Counted from the first letter of the stretch, positions 42,147 to 51,385 are shown. The stretch: 64,000 nucleotides of DNA from Clostridia bacterium (GCA_024404025.1 JAKSQP010000008.1:31308-95307); one strand, 5' to 3'. Program-made: numbers and translations. Notes: generated by a model not told the origin, from the letters alone.

Positions 42147-43115
42147 TTATTTATAAATTATGCAGGGTCTGACCCCTATATCTGTTAATGTGACCTCATA
42201 ATATGAATCAACGGAGCAATAGCCGTCATAAAAAACTTTATTCACTCTCTTGGAATGAAATCCCGGTGCTCTCATCCACCAGCAGGAGTTTCCTTTATGC
42301 CCGAAACCGATTTCGCAAACATGGATCCCCTGGCATTCCGCATAGTCCGTAGCAATTCCTCTTCTCATTCTGTCAGCCGTATTCATTGAAGAAAAACCGT
42401 ATTCCGAATCGGTCGCCTCCGTTCTCGAAAGCATAAATACCTTGTCATAAACGGTCATTTCTCCGTGTTCCTTTACCCGTGGAAAATATTGCTGATTGCA
42501 GGCATTGACGGATATTTTTTCTTTTTCATCATCCGAAAAAGCGGTGTTATAGAAATCTTCATTCAGCCATCTGCGGATAGAGGATTCCGCATAATCGTGA
42601 GCAAGATTTTTGCCCTGTCTGTCTGAATAATATGCTCCGCCGATTTTATAAATCGTATTGCTGAAAGGCTGGGAATCAATTATGCTTTCGCACATCAGCA
42701 GACCTTTTTCTTTATCAACGCTCCTCCATTTAAGAGGCTCATATTCAAACCAATAAACGGTGTTCGGCTCATATCCGTTGTCATCCTGATAAGTTTCGGA
42801 TGAATGTGTGCCGCAGGTTTTCATCGGGCGGTATTTGTCAAACACAACCGCTCTGTATTTTTTGCCGTTAAGCTCAACATCGGCATATCTCATAAAATCG
42901 CTCTGCACGGCAGAGCCTTCGCTGCCGTTTCCGCTGAAATAACCGAATGTTTTCCATTCGTCAGGCTGATTTTCAAGGGCGGAAATGATTTCCGGGGAGC
43001 TGACTCTGCTTTGCGGATATGAGCCGATTTCAACATATTCGGCGTTGACGGGGCTTCTGCCGGAGCCGAGCAATAAAGATATAACGGTGAAAATCAATGC
43101 AAATATTTTGTTCAA
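42147..43115 (-). CDS. Exported DUF6273-type protein
   Basis: About 322 residues. Start TTG 43115 with GGAGG (43123-43127) seven bases upstream; the product begins with a signal peptide (NKIFALIFTVISLLLGSGRSPVNA). The core has VEIGSYPQSRV, YEPLKWRSV near 120, a RRWLNEDFYNTAFSDDEK block near 188 and ends in DIGVRPCIIYK, the pattern of DUF6273 domains found in many clostridial surface or secreted proteins. Function is unknown. It begins two bases after the stop of the small gene 43117-43443, with which it is cotranscribed. Confidence 0.75.
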   Translation of the reverse strand: MNKIFALIFTVISLLLGSGRSPVNAEYVEIGSYPQSRVSSPEIISALENQPDEWKTFGYFSGNGSEGSAVQSDFMRYADVELNGKKYRAVVFDKYRPMKTCGTHSSETYQDDNGYEPNTVYWFEYEPLKWRSVDKEKGLLMCESIIDSQPFSNTIYKIGGAYYSDRQGKNLAHDYAESSIRRWLNEDFYNTAFSDDEKEKISVNACNQQYFPRVKEHGEMTVYDKVFMLSRTEATDSEYGFSSMNTADRMRRGIATDYAECQGIHVCEIGFGHKGNSCWWMRAPGFHSKRVNKVFYDGYCSVDSYYEVTLTDIGVRPCIIYK

Positions 43116-43116
43116 T

Positions 43117-43443
43117 TCAGTTCCTCCGATAGTTATCATATTCGCTCTGGAGCCATGCACAGGCTTCTGCCGTGCCCTCAACCGATGCCTCAAAATCCTT
43201 TGTTGTTATGAGCGAATCATCTGCGGCGGCGAAGCATTGCCAGCCCCAATAATATGAAGCAACGACCTTGAGGGGAGTTTTATCCTCCGCATAGACTATG
43301 ACCTTATATCTGAATTCATTTGAAAATATACCTTTTGAGCCGTCCCTGGCGGGCAGAGAGCCGGTGAATTCATTTGTGCCGGCGTTAAAAAGATCGACTG
43401 CACCGCAGAGATATTTATATTGAATATTTTCTACCTTACACAT
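43117..43443 (-). CDS. Small uncharacterised protein upstream of the DUF6273 gene
   Basis: 108 residues, no signal peptide or membrane segment. It contains several aromatic and strand-like stretches (YKVIVYAEDKTPLKVVASYYWGW) and ends WLQSEYDNYRRN. I do not recognise the family. Support for a real gene: a good promoter at 43477-43505, AAAGG before ATG 43443, and tight spacing to the following gene. It might be a small beta-rich cytoplasmic partner of the DUF6273 protein, but this is only inference from position. Confidence 0.65.
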   Translation of the reverse strand: MCKVENIQYKYLCGAVDLFNAGTNEFTGSLPARDGSKGIFSNEFRYKVIVYAEDKTPLKVVASYYWGWQCFAAADDSLITTKDFEASVEGTAEACAWLQSEYDNYRRN

Positions 43444-43476
43444 ATTTTTCAGGCCTTTCCGGTTTCAGATAAGGAT

Positions 43477-43505
43477 AATATAACATTTTCTGCCGTTTTA
43501 TTCAA
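43477..43505 (-). promoter_or_regulatory. Promoter of the small protein/DUF6273 pair
   Basis: On the minus strand TTGAAT (43505-43500), a 17-base spacer and TATATT (43482-43477). Confidence 0.65.
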
Positions 43506-43589
43506 GCTTATAATCAACAAATATCATTTTGTCACTTTTTGTGTATGCGAAAATATTATAATAGTAAAAAATAAGAAAAGAGAATAAAT

Positions 43590-44369
43590 ATGGCAATAAA
43601 AATTTTTTACGGAATCATAACTCCGTTTATAGGCACTCTGCTCGGCTCTGCCTGCGTTTTTCTGCTGAAAAAAGAACTTGATTTCAGAATCAGGCGCATT
43701 CTGACCGGCTTTGCGGCGGGAGTTATGGTTGCGGCGTCGGTATGGAGCCTGCTCATTCCGTCGATTGAAAGCAGCAGAGAAATGGGAAAGCTTTCATTCA
43801 TCCCCGCAGCAGCAGGCTACCTTGCAGGAATTCTGTTTCTGCTCTTTTTCGACAGAACCGTTCCGCACATACACATGAACGAAGAAACCGAGGGACCCGA
43901 ATCAAGGCTCGGCAAAAACACGATGATGATGCTTGCCGTTACACTTCATAATATTCCCGAGGGGATGGCAGTCGGTGTTTCGCTTGCCGGCGCACTTTAC
44001 GGCACATCCGATATTTCGATTGCGGCGGCGCTGACGCTTTCGTTCGGAATCGCAATTCAGAATTTCCCTGAAGGAGCGATAATTTCAATGCCGCTTTCGG
44101 CAAACGGCGAAAAGAAGAGCAAGGCATTTCTTCTCGGCGCTCTTTCGGGAATAGTTGAGCCGATAGCCGCCCTGATAACGATTCTTTGCGCAGGCTTTGT
44201 TATTCCCGTTCTGCCTTATCTTTTAAGCTTTGCGGCGGGTGCGATGATGTATGTTGTTATCGAAGAACTGATTCCCGAAATGTCCGAAGCGCCGCATTCA
44301 AATATCGGCACGGTTTCGTTTGCGGCGGGCTTTGCCATAATGATGGGGCTTGATGTTGCGCTCGGATAA
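43590..44369 (+). CDS. ZIP-family divalent metal transporter
   Basis: 259 residues with about eight membrane segments. The two metal-site helices carry HNIPEGMAVGVS near 130 and FGIAIQNFPEGAIISMPL near 155, the ZIP signature with His, Asn and Glu ligands; a short His-containing loop (HIHMNEE near 92) lies before them. ZIP proteins bring zinc, iron or manganese into the cytoplasm. It is a single gene: it diverges from the small-protein/DUF6273 pair to its left, and the next gene has its own promoter. A TATAAT-like box in the A/T-rich leader (about 43555-43563) may be its promoter. Confidence 0.92.
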   Translation: MAIKIFYGIITPFIGTLLGSACVFLLKKELDFRIRRILTGFAAGVMVAASVWSLLIPSIESSREMGKLSFIPAAAGYLAGILFLLFFDRTVPHIHMNEETEGPESRLGKNTMMMLAVTLHNIPEGMAVGVSLAGALYGTSDISIAAALTLSFGIAIQNFPEGAIISMPLSANGEKKSKAFLLGALSGIVEPIAALITILCAGFVIPVLPYLLSFAAGAMMYVVIEELIPEMSEAPHSNIGTVSFAAGFAIMMGLDVALG

Positions 44370-44385
44370 TATATTTAAAATTATG

Positions 44386-44414
44386 TTGATTGATTAAAAC
44401 TGCTGTGTTATAAT
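44386..44414 (+). promoter_or_regulatory. Promoter of the secreted metallophosphoesterase gene
   Basis: TTGATT (44386-44391), 17-base spacer, TATAAT (44409-44414). The leader to ATG 44485 is about 64 bases. Confidence 0.7.
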
Positions 44415-44484
44415 TGTTAAAAATATGGCAAAAGGATGTTGTCAAAACAGCATGGAATTTGACTGCCGTTAGGAGGAAATATTT

Positions 44485-45909
44485 ATGAAAAAAACCTTGA
44501 GGTATCTTTCGGCATTTATGGCAATTCTCATGGTTATGCAGATTTTCGGCGTTTCGGGTTTTGCTTTTGACAGCAAGCCTCTTACGCAGAACGAATGGCA
44601 GGAACGCTATGACACGTTCATCACTTCAAACACTCTTCCTCTTCTCTGCGTCGGCAGAGATCAGACGGAGCTTAATCTTACCTGGCACGCTGCAAAGGAA
44701 TCTGCTTTCCCTGAGGTGAAGCTTTCCGAAAATGAAAATATGGAAGCTGCTGCTACCTTTACGGGCGAAAAGGTTGAGGCAGAAAATGAAAATCAGCTTG
44801 TCTGCCGTGTTACCATGACGGGAATAAAAGAAAACACGACCTATTATTATTCATATCACGGAGAAAACGGCTGGAGCGTTCCCGAAAAATACGAATCAAA
44901 GGGCTTTGATGATTTTAAAATGATGGTAGTCGGCGATATTCAGATCGGCGGTCAGTCAACGGATAATCCCGATGAGCAGTCAAGGATCGGATATGTCTGG
45001 CAGAGCGTTCTCGACGAAGCGCTGACAAAGAATCCCGATATATCATTTCTTCTTTCTCCCGGCGACAATATTTCAACCGGCAAGAGCGCCGATGAATGGC
45101 AGACTCTTATGATGCCGACCTATGTTCCGAATCTTCCGATGGCTCTTGCAATCGGCAACCACGATAAAAAAGGCTTCGCATACAATTACTATACCTTTAT
45201 GCCCAATGAGTATTTCGGCAAATATTTTGAAGGCCTTGACCGTGACTTCTGGTTCCGTTACGGCGATGTGCTTTTCCTCGTTTTCGATGCGACCTCCGCA
45301 AGTGCGGCAGACCACAGAGCAATGGCAGAGGAAGCCGTCAAAGCGAATCCCGATGTAAAATGGAAAATAGCCACAATGCACCAGGCTCTTTACGGCGCAG
45401 GCTATTCTCCTCTTGATCCCGAAACAACGATTCTGCTTAACGCTGTTTTTCAGCCGATATTCGATATGTACGGTGTTGATCTTGTTCTGACGGGTCACAG
45501 CCATCTTCAGTCACGTTCCGATTTCATCAAAAACGGTCTTGTTATCGGCAAGGCAGAGAGCGGAAAGACTTATAAAAATCCCAACGGAATCATTTATCTC
45601 AATTCAAATGCCTGCTGCGGCACAAGCGGCACATTCAACAACATTTTCTCGGCATATACCTTTGAGGATGCAGATGTTGTTACTTATACGACCCTTGAAT
45701 TCAGCGGAGATTCAATGAAGGTAAAAACCTTCAGAGGAGATAACAGCGAGCTGCTTGACAGCGTAACGCTCAGCAAAACAAAATTCAAATCGCCCTCTCC
45801 GTTTATTGTTTTCCTCAAGAGAATACCCTATATGATAGTTGAATTTCTCGGTTATGTTTATCTCAAAGGCGATGAAATAACCGTTAAAATCAGGGGCGGC
45901 CATTTTTGA
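44485..45909 (+). CDS. Secreted metallophosphoesterase, purple acid phosphatase-like
   Basis: 474 residues with a signal peptide ending near FGVSGFAF. Residues about 35-135 form an Ig/FN3-like N domain as in purple acid phosphatases (ELNLTWHAAKES, TTYYYSYHGENGWS). The dinuclear metal site is complete: VVGDIQ near 151, SPGDN near 193, GNHDKK near 222, MHQALYG near 299 and TGHSH near 334. It probably hydrolyses phosphate esters outside the cell. The C-terminus has an aromatic hydrophobic helix (PFIVFLKRIPYMIVEFLGYVY) that may hold it at the membrane. First of a run of hydrolase genes in the same direction. Confidence 0.9.
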   Translation: MKKTLRYLSAFMAILMVMQIFGVSGFAFDSKPLTQNEWQERYDTFITSNTLPLLCVGRDQTELNLTWHAAKESAFPEVKLSENENMEAAATFTGEKVEAENENQLVCRVTMTGIKENTTYYYSYHGENGWSVPEKYESKGFDDFKMMVVGDIQIGGQSTDNPDEQSRIGYVWQSVLDEALTKNPDISFLLSPGDNISTGKSADEWQTLMMPTYVPNLPMALAIGNHDKKGFAYNYYTFMPNEYFGKYFEGLDRDFWFRYGDVLFLVFDATSASAADHRAMAEEAVKANPDVKWKIATMHQALYGAGYSPLDPETTILLNAVFQPIFDMYGVDLVLTGHSHLQSRSDFIKNGLVIGKAESGKTYKNPNGIIYLNSNACCGTSGTFNNIFSAYTFEDADVVTYTTLEFSGDSMKVKTFRGDNSELLDSVTLSKTKFKSPSPFIVFLKRIPYMIVEFLGYVYLKGDEITVKIRGGHF

Positions 45910-45924
45910 TTCGGAACGAGTAAA

Positions 45925-47031
45925 ATGATGAAATACGATTTTACGGAATTAAAAGAATATCTTGATTTTCTTCATACGGCAAAAGGGCTTCCCTGCGGAG
46001 ATGTTATCGTTTATTTGAACGGCGGTCAGGTTTACCGTTATTCAGTCGGCACGGCAGCTCCCGAAACCCTTTATTATATGTTTTCCTGCACGAAGCCCGT
46101 TACCGTGGCAGCCGGAATGCAGCTTGTTGAAAGGGGAGTAATCGGCCTTGATGATCCGGTTTGCCGCTATTTTCCGGAATACGGCAAAGCGGTATATAAA
46201 CAGGGGGATTCCCTTTTGCCCGTCGGAGAAAAGCTGAAAATCCGCCATCTCTTCACAATGAGCGGCGGACTTGATTACAACTGCGAATCCGATGCGATCA
46301 AGCGCATCAAAGCCGCAAATCCCAATGCTTCAACGCTTGAAATCATCCCGGCTTTTGCCGAAACGCCTCTTGAATTTGAGCCGGGCACGAAATTCAGATA
46401 CAGCCTGTGCCACGATGTTCTGGCGGGAATTACTGAACTTGCTTCGGGGATGAGCTTCGGAAGCTATCTCCGGCAGAATATTTTCGATCCGCTTGAAATG
46501 GAAGACGCAACTCTGCATCTCCCGAAAGAAAAAGAATACCGGCTTGCTCCCGCATTCTCCGCAGCAGGAGGAAAAATCGTTCCTTATGAAAAGGGCATAG
46601 GCTCCTTTGCCATAACTCCGGATTATGAGAGCGGCGGCGCAAGCCTTGTCTGCTCTGCAGAAGATTACGGAAAATTTGCCGCTGCCATGAGCTGCGGAGG
46701 AATATCCGCAAAGGGAGTCCGCATTCTGAAAAGCGAAACGACAGATCTGCTTCGTTCTCCGCAGATGACGGGAAAACATGATTTTACCTGCGCCGCAGGT
46801 CAGGGCTATGCCTATGGTTTCGGAGTGCGTACTCTTGCAACAAACAAATTCGGGGCAAAAAGCCGCATAGGTGAATTCGGATGGGACGGCGCTGCAGGCT
46901 CGTTCATTCTGATGGATCCCGATGCGAAGGTCGGAATCGTCTATACACAGCAGGTCGTCGGATGGCCGTCATATTTCGGCTGTTTGCACGCTCCGATTCG
47001 TGACAAGGTTTATGAGGCTTTGAATATATAA
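45925..47031 (+). CDS. Serine hydrolase, beta-lactamase class C/S12 family
   Basis: 368 residues, no signal peptide. SxxK motif is FSCTKPV near 53 (nucleophile Ser and general-base Lys), RYSLCHDVLAG near 155 is the Tyr motif in the modified form Y-S-L, and a HTG-like third box is not obvious. Members are esterases, D-aminopeptidases or penicillin-binding relatives; a beta-lactamase is unlikely from this context. It starts 15 bases after the metallophosphoesterase stop (ATG 45925; a second ATG at 45928 is equally possible) and 22 bases before the next phosphoesterase gene. Confidence 0.85.
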   Translation: MMKYDFTELKEYLDFLHTAKGLPCGDVIVYLNGGQVYRYSVGTAAPETLYYMFSCTKPVTVAAGMQLVERGVIGLDDPVCRYFPEYGKAVYKQGDSLLPVGEKLKIRHLFTMSGGLDYNCESDAIKRIKAANPNASTLEIIPAFAETPLEFEPGTKFRYSLCHDVLAGITELASGMSFGSYLRQNIFDPLEMEDATLHLPKEKEYRLAPAFSAAGGKIVPYEKGIGSFAITPDYESGGASLVCSAEDYGKFAAAMSCGGISAKGVRILKSETTDLLRSPQMTGKHDFTCAAGQGYAYGFGVRTLATNKFGAKSRIGEFGWDGAAGSFILMDPDAKVGIVYTQQVVGWPSYFGCLHAPIRDKVYEALNI

Positions 47032-47053
47032 AACAACGAACAGAGGTATAAAT

Positions 47054-48181
47054 ATGTTGAAATTCAACGGCGGCAAATTCAGATTGATGCAGATAACCGA
47101 TATTCAGGATACCCAATTCACCTCAAGAGATACCATTGATTTTATCAAAGCGGCATTGGAAAAGGAAAAGCCGGACCTTGTTGTTTTCACGGGCGACCAG
47201 GTCAAGAGCTACGGTTTTTCAATGGTCCTCGGCTCAAAAAATGAAAATATAAAGAAAACAATCAGAAATATTCTTGCTCCGCTTGAAGAAAAAGGGATTC
47301 CGTTTACCTATGTTTACGGAAATCACGATGTTCCGAAAAAAACGGGCGATTATGATTTTCAGACTGATATTTATGAAAGCTCTCCCTGCTGCGCAAACAA
47401 GGAAGCTTTCGCACGCTATAAAAGAACGGACAGCCTCTGCATTCCCGTCTATTCAGAAGACGGAAGAAAGCCCGTTGTTGCGTTCTATATGATCGACAAC
47501 TGCGGAAAGCTTCCGGACGGCGGCAACGGCGTTCACCCCGACCAGATGGACTGGATGGACGAAACGAGCGCCGCTATTTCGGAAATCAACGGCGGAGAAA
47601 AGGTCCCGTCGCTTGTTTTTCAGCATATTCCGGTTTATGAGATGTATGAAATGCTTGATGAAGTGCCGAAGGGCACGGAAGGAGCAATTGAAGGAAATTG
47701 CAGAAGAAGAAATCATTTCTATAAAGCTACCGATGAAATGAAAGCGAGAGGCGAATTTATGGGAGAAAGCGTTGCCTGCCCGGGAACTCCCTCGGAACAG
47801 TTTGAACGCTGGCTGAAGATGGGCAACATTATGGGCGCATATTTTGGCCATGACCATAACAACTGCTTTACGGGCAATGTCAGAGGAATTGACCTCGGCT
47901 ACACTTCGGGAGCAGGCTTCAATGTTTACGGACCCGACCTCAACAGAGGAGTCAGAATTTTTGATTTTGAAGAAAATAAGCAGGGTTACGAAACACGGGT
48001 AACTTATTATAAAGATATTCTCGGCGGCAAGGTGCATAACGAGCTGAAAAGATATATTTATAACAATGCTCCCAGCTCCGTTGATGCTGCAAAGCCGATG
48101 ATTTATAAAGGAGCTGCCGGCCTTGCGGGAATCACCGCTCTGATTGCCGCCGCCGCAATCCGCAAGAATAAAAAGAGGTAA
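47054..48181 (+). CDS. Metallophosphoesterase with C-terminal membrane segment
   Basis: 375 residues. Metal-site motifs: QITDIQDTQF near 15, FTGDQ near 47, YGNHDVP near 92, FQHIPVYEMYE near 190 and FGHDHNN near 258, as in the calcineurin-like family. There is no signal peptide, but a hydrophobic C-terminal segment (AAGLAGITALIAAAAI) followed by RKNKKR looks like a tail anchor, with the catalytic domain on the other face. Ribosome binding site AGAGG before ATG 47054. Same operon as the serine hydrolase and the Gfo/Idh/MocA gene. Confidence 0.85.
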   Translation: MLKFNGGKFRLMQITDIQDTQFTSRDTIDFIKAALEKEKPDLVVFTGDQVKSYGFSMVLGSKNENIKKTIRNILAPLEEKGIPFTYVYGNHDVPKKTGDYDFQTDIYESSPCCANKEAFARYKRTDSLCIPVYSEDGRKPVVAFYMIDNCGKLPDGGNGVHPDQMDWMDETSAAISEINGGEKVPSLVFQHIPVYEMYEMLDEVPKGTEGAIEGNCRRRNHFYKATDEMKARGEFMGESVACPGTPSEQFERWLKMGNIMGAYFGHDHNNCFTGNVRGIDLGYTSGAGFNVYGPDLNRGVRIFDFEENKQGYETRVTYYKDILGGKVHNELKRYIYNNAPSSVDAAKPMIYKGAAGLAGITALIAAAAIRKNKKR

Positions 48182-48185
48182 GGTT

Positions 48186-49400
48186 ATGGCAAAAATTAAA
48201 ATCGGTATGTTCGGCGCATGGAGAGGGAATTCATATATCCGCCTTTTCATGAATGAGCCGTCAATTGAGCTTGTTGCCATCTGCGACAAGCACCTGAATG
48301 AGCTCGACGAGCTTGAAAACGAGAAGGAAGAGCTTGAGGGCACTGCAAAATTTACGGATTTTGAAGCTTTTTTAAACGAAGGAAAAAAGCTCGGAATGAA
48401 TGCGGTTTTTCTTGCAAACTATTTTCACGAGCACGCTTCCTATGCGATTCGCTGCATGGAGGCAGGCATGAATGTTGTCAGCGAATGCACCGCCGCCGCA
48501 ACGCTTAAGGAATGCGTTGAGCTTGTTGAATGCGTTGAGCGCACAGGCAGAAAATATATGCTTGCGGAGAATTATCCCTTCTCAACAGCCAATTTAAAAT
48601 TCAATCAGATAGTTGAAAGCGGTAAGCTCGGCACTCTGCTTTATGCGGAGGGCGAATATAACCATTCCGGCACAAATGAAGAGCTTGCCCGCCTTACTCC
48701 GGGCAAATATCATTGGAGAGGCTGGATGCCGAGAACATATTATGTTACTCACGCAATGGGTCCTCTTATGTATGCAACGAAGACAATGCCGAAATATGTT
48801 TCGGCCCGTGCCGCCCATTCGGATCTGCTTTATCAGATAAGAGATTGGCGCCATAACTATGACGGCTGCGGAATTATGTTCTGCGAAATGGATAACGGGA
48901 TGATAGCCCGCTTTACGGGATGCACAGCAATGGCGAGCGATTACAGCCGCTATCGTATCGCAGGCGATGCCGCAAGCGTTGAATGCGGCGGAAACATCGG
49001 CGACGATATGGTGCGCTTATTCTATTTTGAACATACAAAGCCGGAAAACGAAGAAAGAGAAACCGTTATGAAGGCGGAGCTTGATGAATTCGGTGAGCTT
49101 GCGAAAAAAGCAAAAGAGGCAGGCCACGGAGGCGGCGATTTCTGGATAGTTCAGAATATGATTGAATATTTTGCCGATGATGTTGAGCCGTTTTTTGATG
49201 TTTACCGTTCGGTTGCAATGTCCGCAACGGCGATTCTCGGCTGGAGAAGCTGCCTCAATCACGGCGAAAATTTCCGCATTCCCGATTTTCGTAATGCCGA
49301 AGAAAGAAACGCCGTGAGAAACGATGATTTAACGCCTTTCCCCGATGAAAACGGAAACGGCATAACGCTTCCGTGCGCATTGCCGTTTAATGAAGATTGA
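48186..49400 (+). CDS. Gfo/Idh/MocA family oxidoreductase
   Basis: 404 residues from ATG 48186, four bases after the previous stop. Rossmann N-terminus IKIGMFGAWRGNSYIR departs from the usual GxGxxG (G-A-W-R-G-N), and the EKP motif is replaced by SECTAA near 103, so the usual Lys is missing. YYVTHAMGPLMYAT near 180 keeps the His region. These changes recall the 31671-32768 protein and the group of Gfo-type proteins that use NAD transiently as glycosidases. The actual activity is uncertain. It lies between a phosphoesterase and an SGNH hydrolase gene. Confidence 0.82.
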   Translation: MAKIKIGMFGAWRGNSYIRLFMNEPSIELVAICDKHLNELDELENEKEELEGTAKFTDFEAFLNEGKKLGMNAVFLANYFHEHASYAIRCMEAGMNVVSECTAAATLKECVELVECVERTGRKYMLAENYPFSTANLKFNQIVESGKLGTLLYAEGEYNHSGTNEELARLTPGKYHWRGWMPRTYYVTHAMGPLMYATKTMPKYVSARAAHSDLLYQIRDWRHNYDGCGIMFCEMDNGMIARFTGCTAMASDYSRYRIAGDAASVECGGNIGDDMVRLFYFEHTKPENEERETVMKAELDEFGELAKKAKEAGHGGGDFWIVQNMIEYFADDVEPFFDVYRSVAMSATAILGWRSCLNHGENFRIPDFRNAEERNAVRNDDLTPFPDENGNGITLPCALPFNED

Positions 49401-49422
49401 TCATATTTAAGGAGATTGAATT

Positions 49423-50217
49423 ATGGATTTAAAGCAATTTGTTGCAAACGAAAATGAAAAACCGCTTGATTCTTTTCCACTCAACGGTGGATTTTGCAGC
49501 ATATTCCGCAAGATAGGCGCAGTCGGCGATTCGCTTTCCTCGGGCGAATTCGAAGTGCTTAAAGAAGACGGAACAAAGGAATATCACGATTGCTTTGATT
49601 TTTCCTGGGGTCAGTTTATGGCAAGGATCTGCGGCAGTCAGGTAACAAACTTTTCAAGAGGCGGCATGACCGCAAAAGAATTTTGCGAAAGCTTTGCGGA
49701 TAAATACGGCTATTTCGATGCCGATAAAGCCTGCGCTGCATACATAATCGCTCTCGGCTGCAACGACATTTTCGGATTGAAAATGCCGATAGGCTCGATC
49801 AACGATGTCAATTTTGAGGATTGCCGTTCACATCCGGATAATTTTGCCGGATGGTATGGCGAGCTTGTGTTGAGATATAAGGAAATTTCTCCCGATGCAA
49901 AATTCTTTTTCGTAACTCTTCCGAGAGAAGACAAGAGCGAAGAGGAACAGAAAAGAGTTGACGATCATCAGAAGCTTCTTTACGATATGGCGGAAGCTTT
50001 CGGAAACTCGTATGTTATCGACCTTCGCAGATATGCTGTTCCTTACGACGCCGGATTCAAGGAAAAATTCTTTCTCCACGGTCATCTGAATCCCGCCGGA
50101 TATAAGCTCACAGCCGAGATGTTTGTTTCGTATATTGACTGGATAATCAGAAACAACCCGAAGGATTTTGAAAAAGCCGGATTTATAAAAGCACAGTATA
50201 ACAGAACAATTTTATAA
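49423..50217 (+). CDS. SGNH/GDSL hydrolase (cytoplasmic type)
   Basis: 264 residues without a signal peptide. Block I is GAVGDSLSSGEFE near 33 with the nucleophile Ser, the oxyanion Gly is in NFSRGG near 82, block III is GCNDIF near 110 and block V is HLNPAGYKL near 222. Such enzymes remove acetyl or other acyl groups from carbohydrates or lipids. It follows the Gfo/Idh/MocA gene by 22 bases and is closed by a bidirectional terminator, so deacylation of the sugar substrate of its neighbours is a reasonable guess. Confidence 0.88.
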   Translation: MDLKQFVANENEKPLDSFPLNGGFCSIFRKIGAVGDSLSSGEFEVLKEDGTKEYHDCFDFSWGQFMARICGSQVTNFSRGGMTAKEFCESFADKYGYFDADKACAAYIIALGCNDIFGLKMPIGSINDVNFEDCRSHPDNFAGWYGELVLRYKEISPDAKFFFVTLPREDKSEEEQKRVDDHQKLLYDMAEAFGNSYVIDLRRYAVPYDAGFKEKFFLHGHLNPAGYKLTAEMFVSYIDWIIRNNPKDFEKAGFIKAQYNRTIL

Positions 50218-50229
50218 TTTGAAGCATAA

Positions 50230-50265
50230 AAAAGAGCAAAGCACCAAGCGGTACTTTGCTCTTTT
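50230..50265. terminator. Bidirectional terminator
   Basis: A 16-position stem with one mismatch (AAAAGAGCAAAG arm) and a four-base loop between convergent genes ending at 50217 and 50277, A-rich left and T-rich right. Confidence 0.9.
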
Positions 50266-50276
50266 ATACAATGTGA

Positions 50277-51353
50277 TTACTTAATATCGAGTTCCGACGG
50301 AGCAACAAAGATATGTTCGATTGAGGCAGAGCCGTCTGAACCGACGGATATTGTTGTGCCGCCGCTCATTTCTTCTTCCCAATAGCAGCCTTTTCCGCAC
50401 TTGATGCCGTAGGTAAGTCTGATTCCGTCATAAAGGATCGACGATGAATTGACATGATCGTGGCCGCATACCATATTTTTGGTCGAGTTTAAATCTTTAC
50501 AGAGAGCGAAGAAACCGTTGTTCTGCGGTGCGCAGCATACGCCCTCGTGATTAACTCCGAATGAGGATGAAGAATATTCCTGCTTGTAGCATGAATTGTC
50601 AATATCGTATGCTTCCTCCCAGGCTGTTTTATATTCAACAACGGGAATGTGCATAAATACCGTGCTTTCAACCGTTTTGCCTGCTGTTTTCTTAATGCCG
50701 TTGACTGCCCATTCATACCACTTGAGTTGTTCGGGCCAGAAATGGTCATAGCCGGAACCCTTTTCGCCGTTTATGTTTGTTTTCTGAATATCGGAATGGC
50801 TGTCCATCATAAAGAGAGTGTGGATGATGCTGCCGTTTTCGGTAATGTTTATGATATAGTTGCCATAGCCCATTCCTTCCGGTCCGAATTTGAAGAGGCA
50901 ATTTTCTGCCTGGACGAATCTTGCGGCGCACCATTTTTCGGAAATGCAGCCCTGTCCGTCGTGGTTGCCCATTACCGGAGCCCAGGGAATGCCGTAGCCG
51001 TCAAGCATTTTGATCATATCGTTATAGGAGTCGAGCGACCAGGCATTGTCGCCGGTAACGGTGATGAGATCGGGATCGGTTTCTTCAACAAGTTTGTCAA
51101 CCGTTGCCTTTGCAAGCTTTCCGGGGTAACCGTATTCTTCGCCGAAAGAAAGCTGAATATCGGTGAGGTTGAGGATAACAAAGTCTTCGCCGGGATTCTT
51201 TTCAAGCTCAACCGCATAATCTTCTGTATATACGGTGCTTTCATCCCATTTTGTGAAATAAGCGTCCGAGCCGGAAAGACCGACCGAAGCAATCGGAATG
51301 AGGATCTGAATAAATGCAAGAATGAAACTGAACAATGCTTTTATGTATGCCAT
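50277..51353 (-). CDS. Exported metallophosphoesterase
   Basis: 358 residues. A hydrophobic N-terminus (ALFSFILAFIQILIPIASVGL) acts as signal peptide or anchor. Metal-site motifs: NLTDIQLSF near 62, VTGDNAW near 98, MGNHDGQG near 128, MHIPVVEY near 235 and GHDHVNSSS near 300. Related to the 47054 protein, though exported at the other end. AAAGGAG precedes ATG 51353, with promoter TTTACT-17-TATAAT upstream. Probably a phosphatase or phosphodiesterase acting outside; the substrate is unknown. Confidence 0.88.
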   Translation of the reverse strand: MAYIKALFSFILAFIQILIPIASVGLSGSDAYFTKWDESTVYTEDYAVELEKNPGEDFVILNLTDIQLSFGEEYGYPGKLAKATVDKLVEETDPDLITVTGDNAWSLDSYNDMIKMLDGYGIPWAPVMGNHDGQGCISEKWCAARFVQAENCLFKFGPEGMGYGNYIINITENGSIIHTLFMMDSHSDIQKTNINGEKGSGYDHFWPEQLKWYEWAVNGIKKTAGKTVESTVFMHIPVVEYKTAWEEAYDIDNSCYKQEYSSSSFGVNHEGVCCAPQNNGFFALCKDLNSTKNMVCGHDHVNSSSILYDGIRLTYGIKCGKGCYWEEEMSGGTTISVGSDGSASIEHIFVAPSELDIK

Positions 51354-51385
51354 AATTCGTGTCTCCTTTAAAATATTATGATGAA

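Noticed and set aside
45925..47031. Antibiotic-resistance class C beta-lactamase
   Set aside because: No signal peptide, changed Tyr motif and a hydrolase-operon context point to a general S12 esterase or peptidase.
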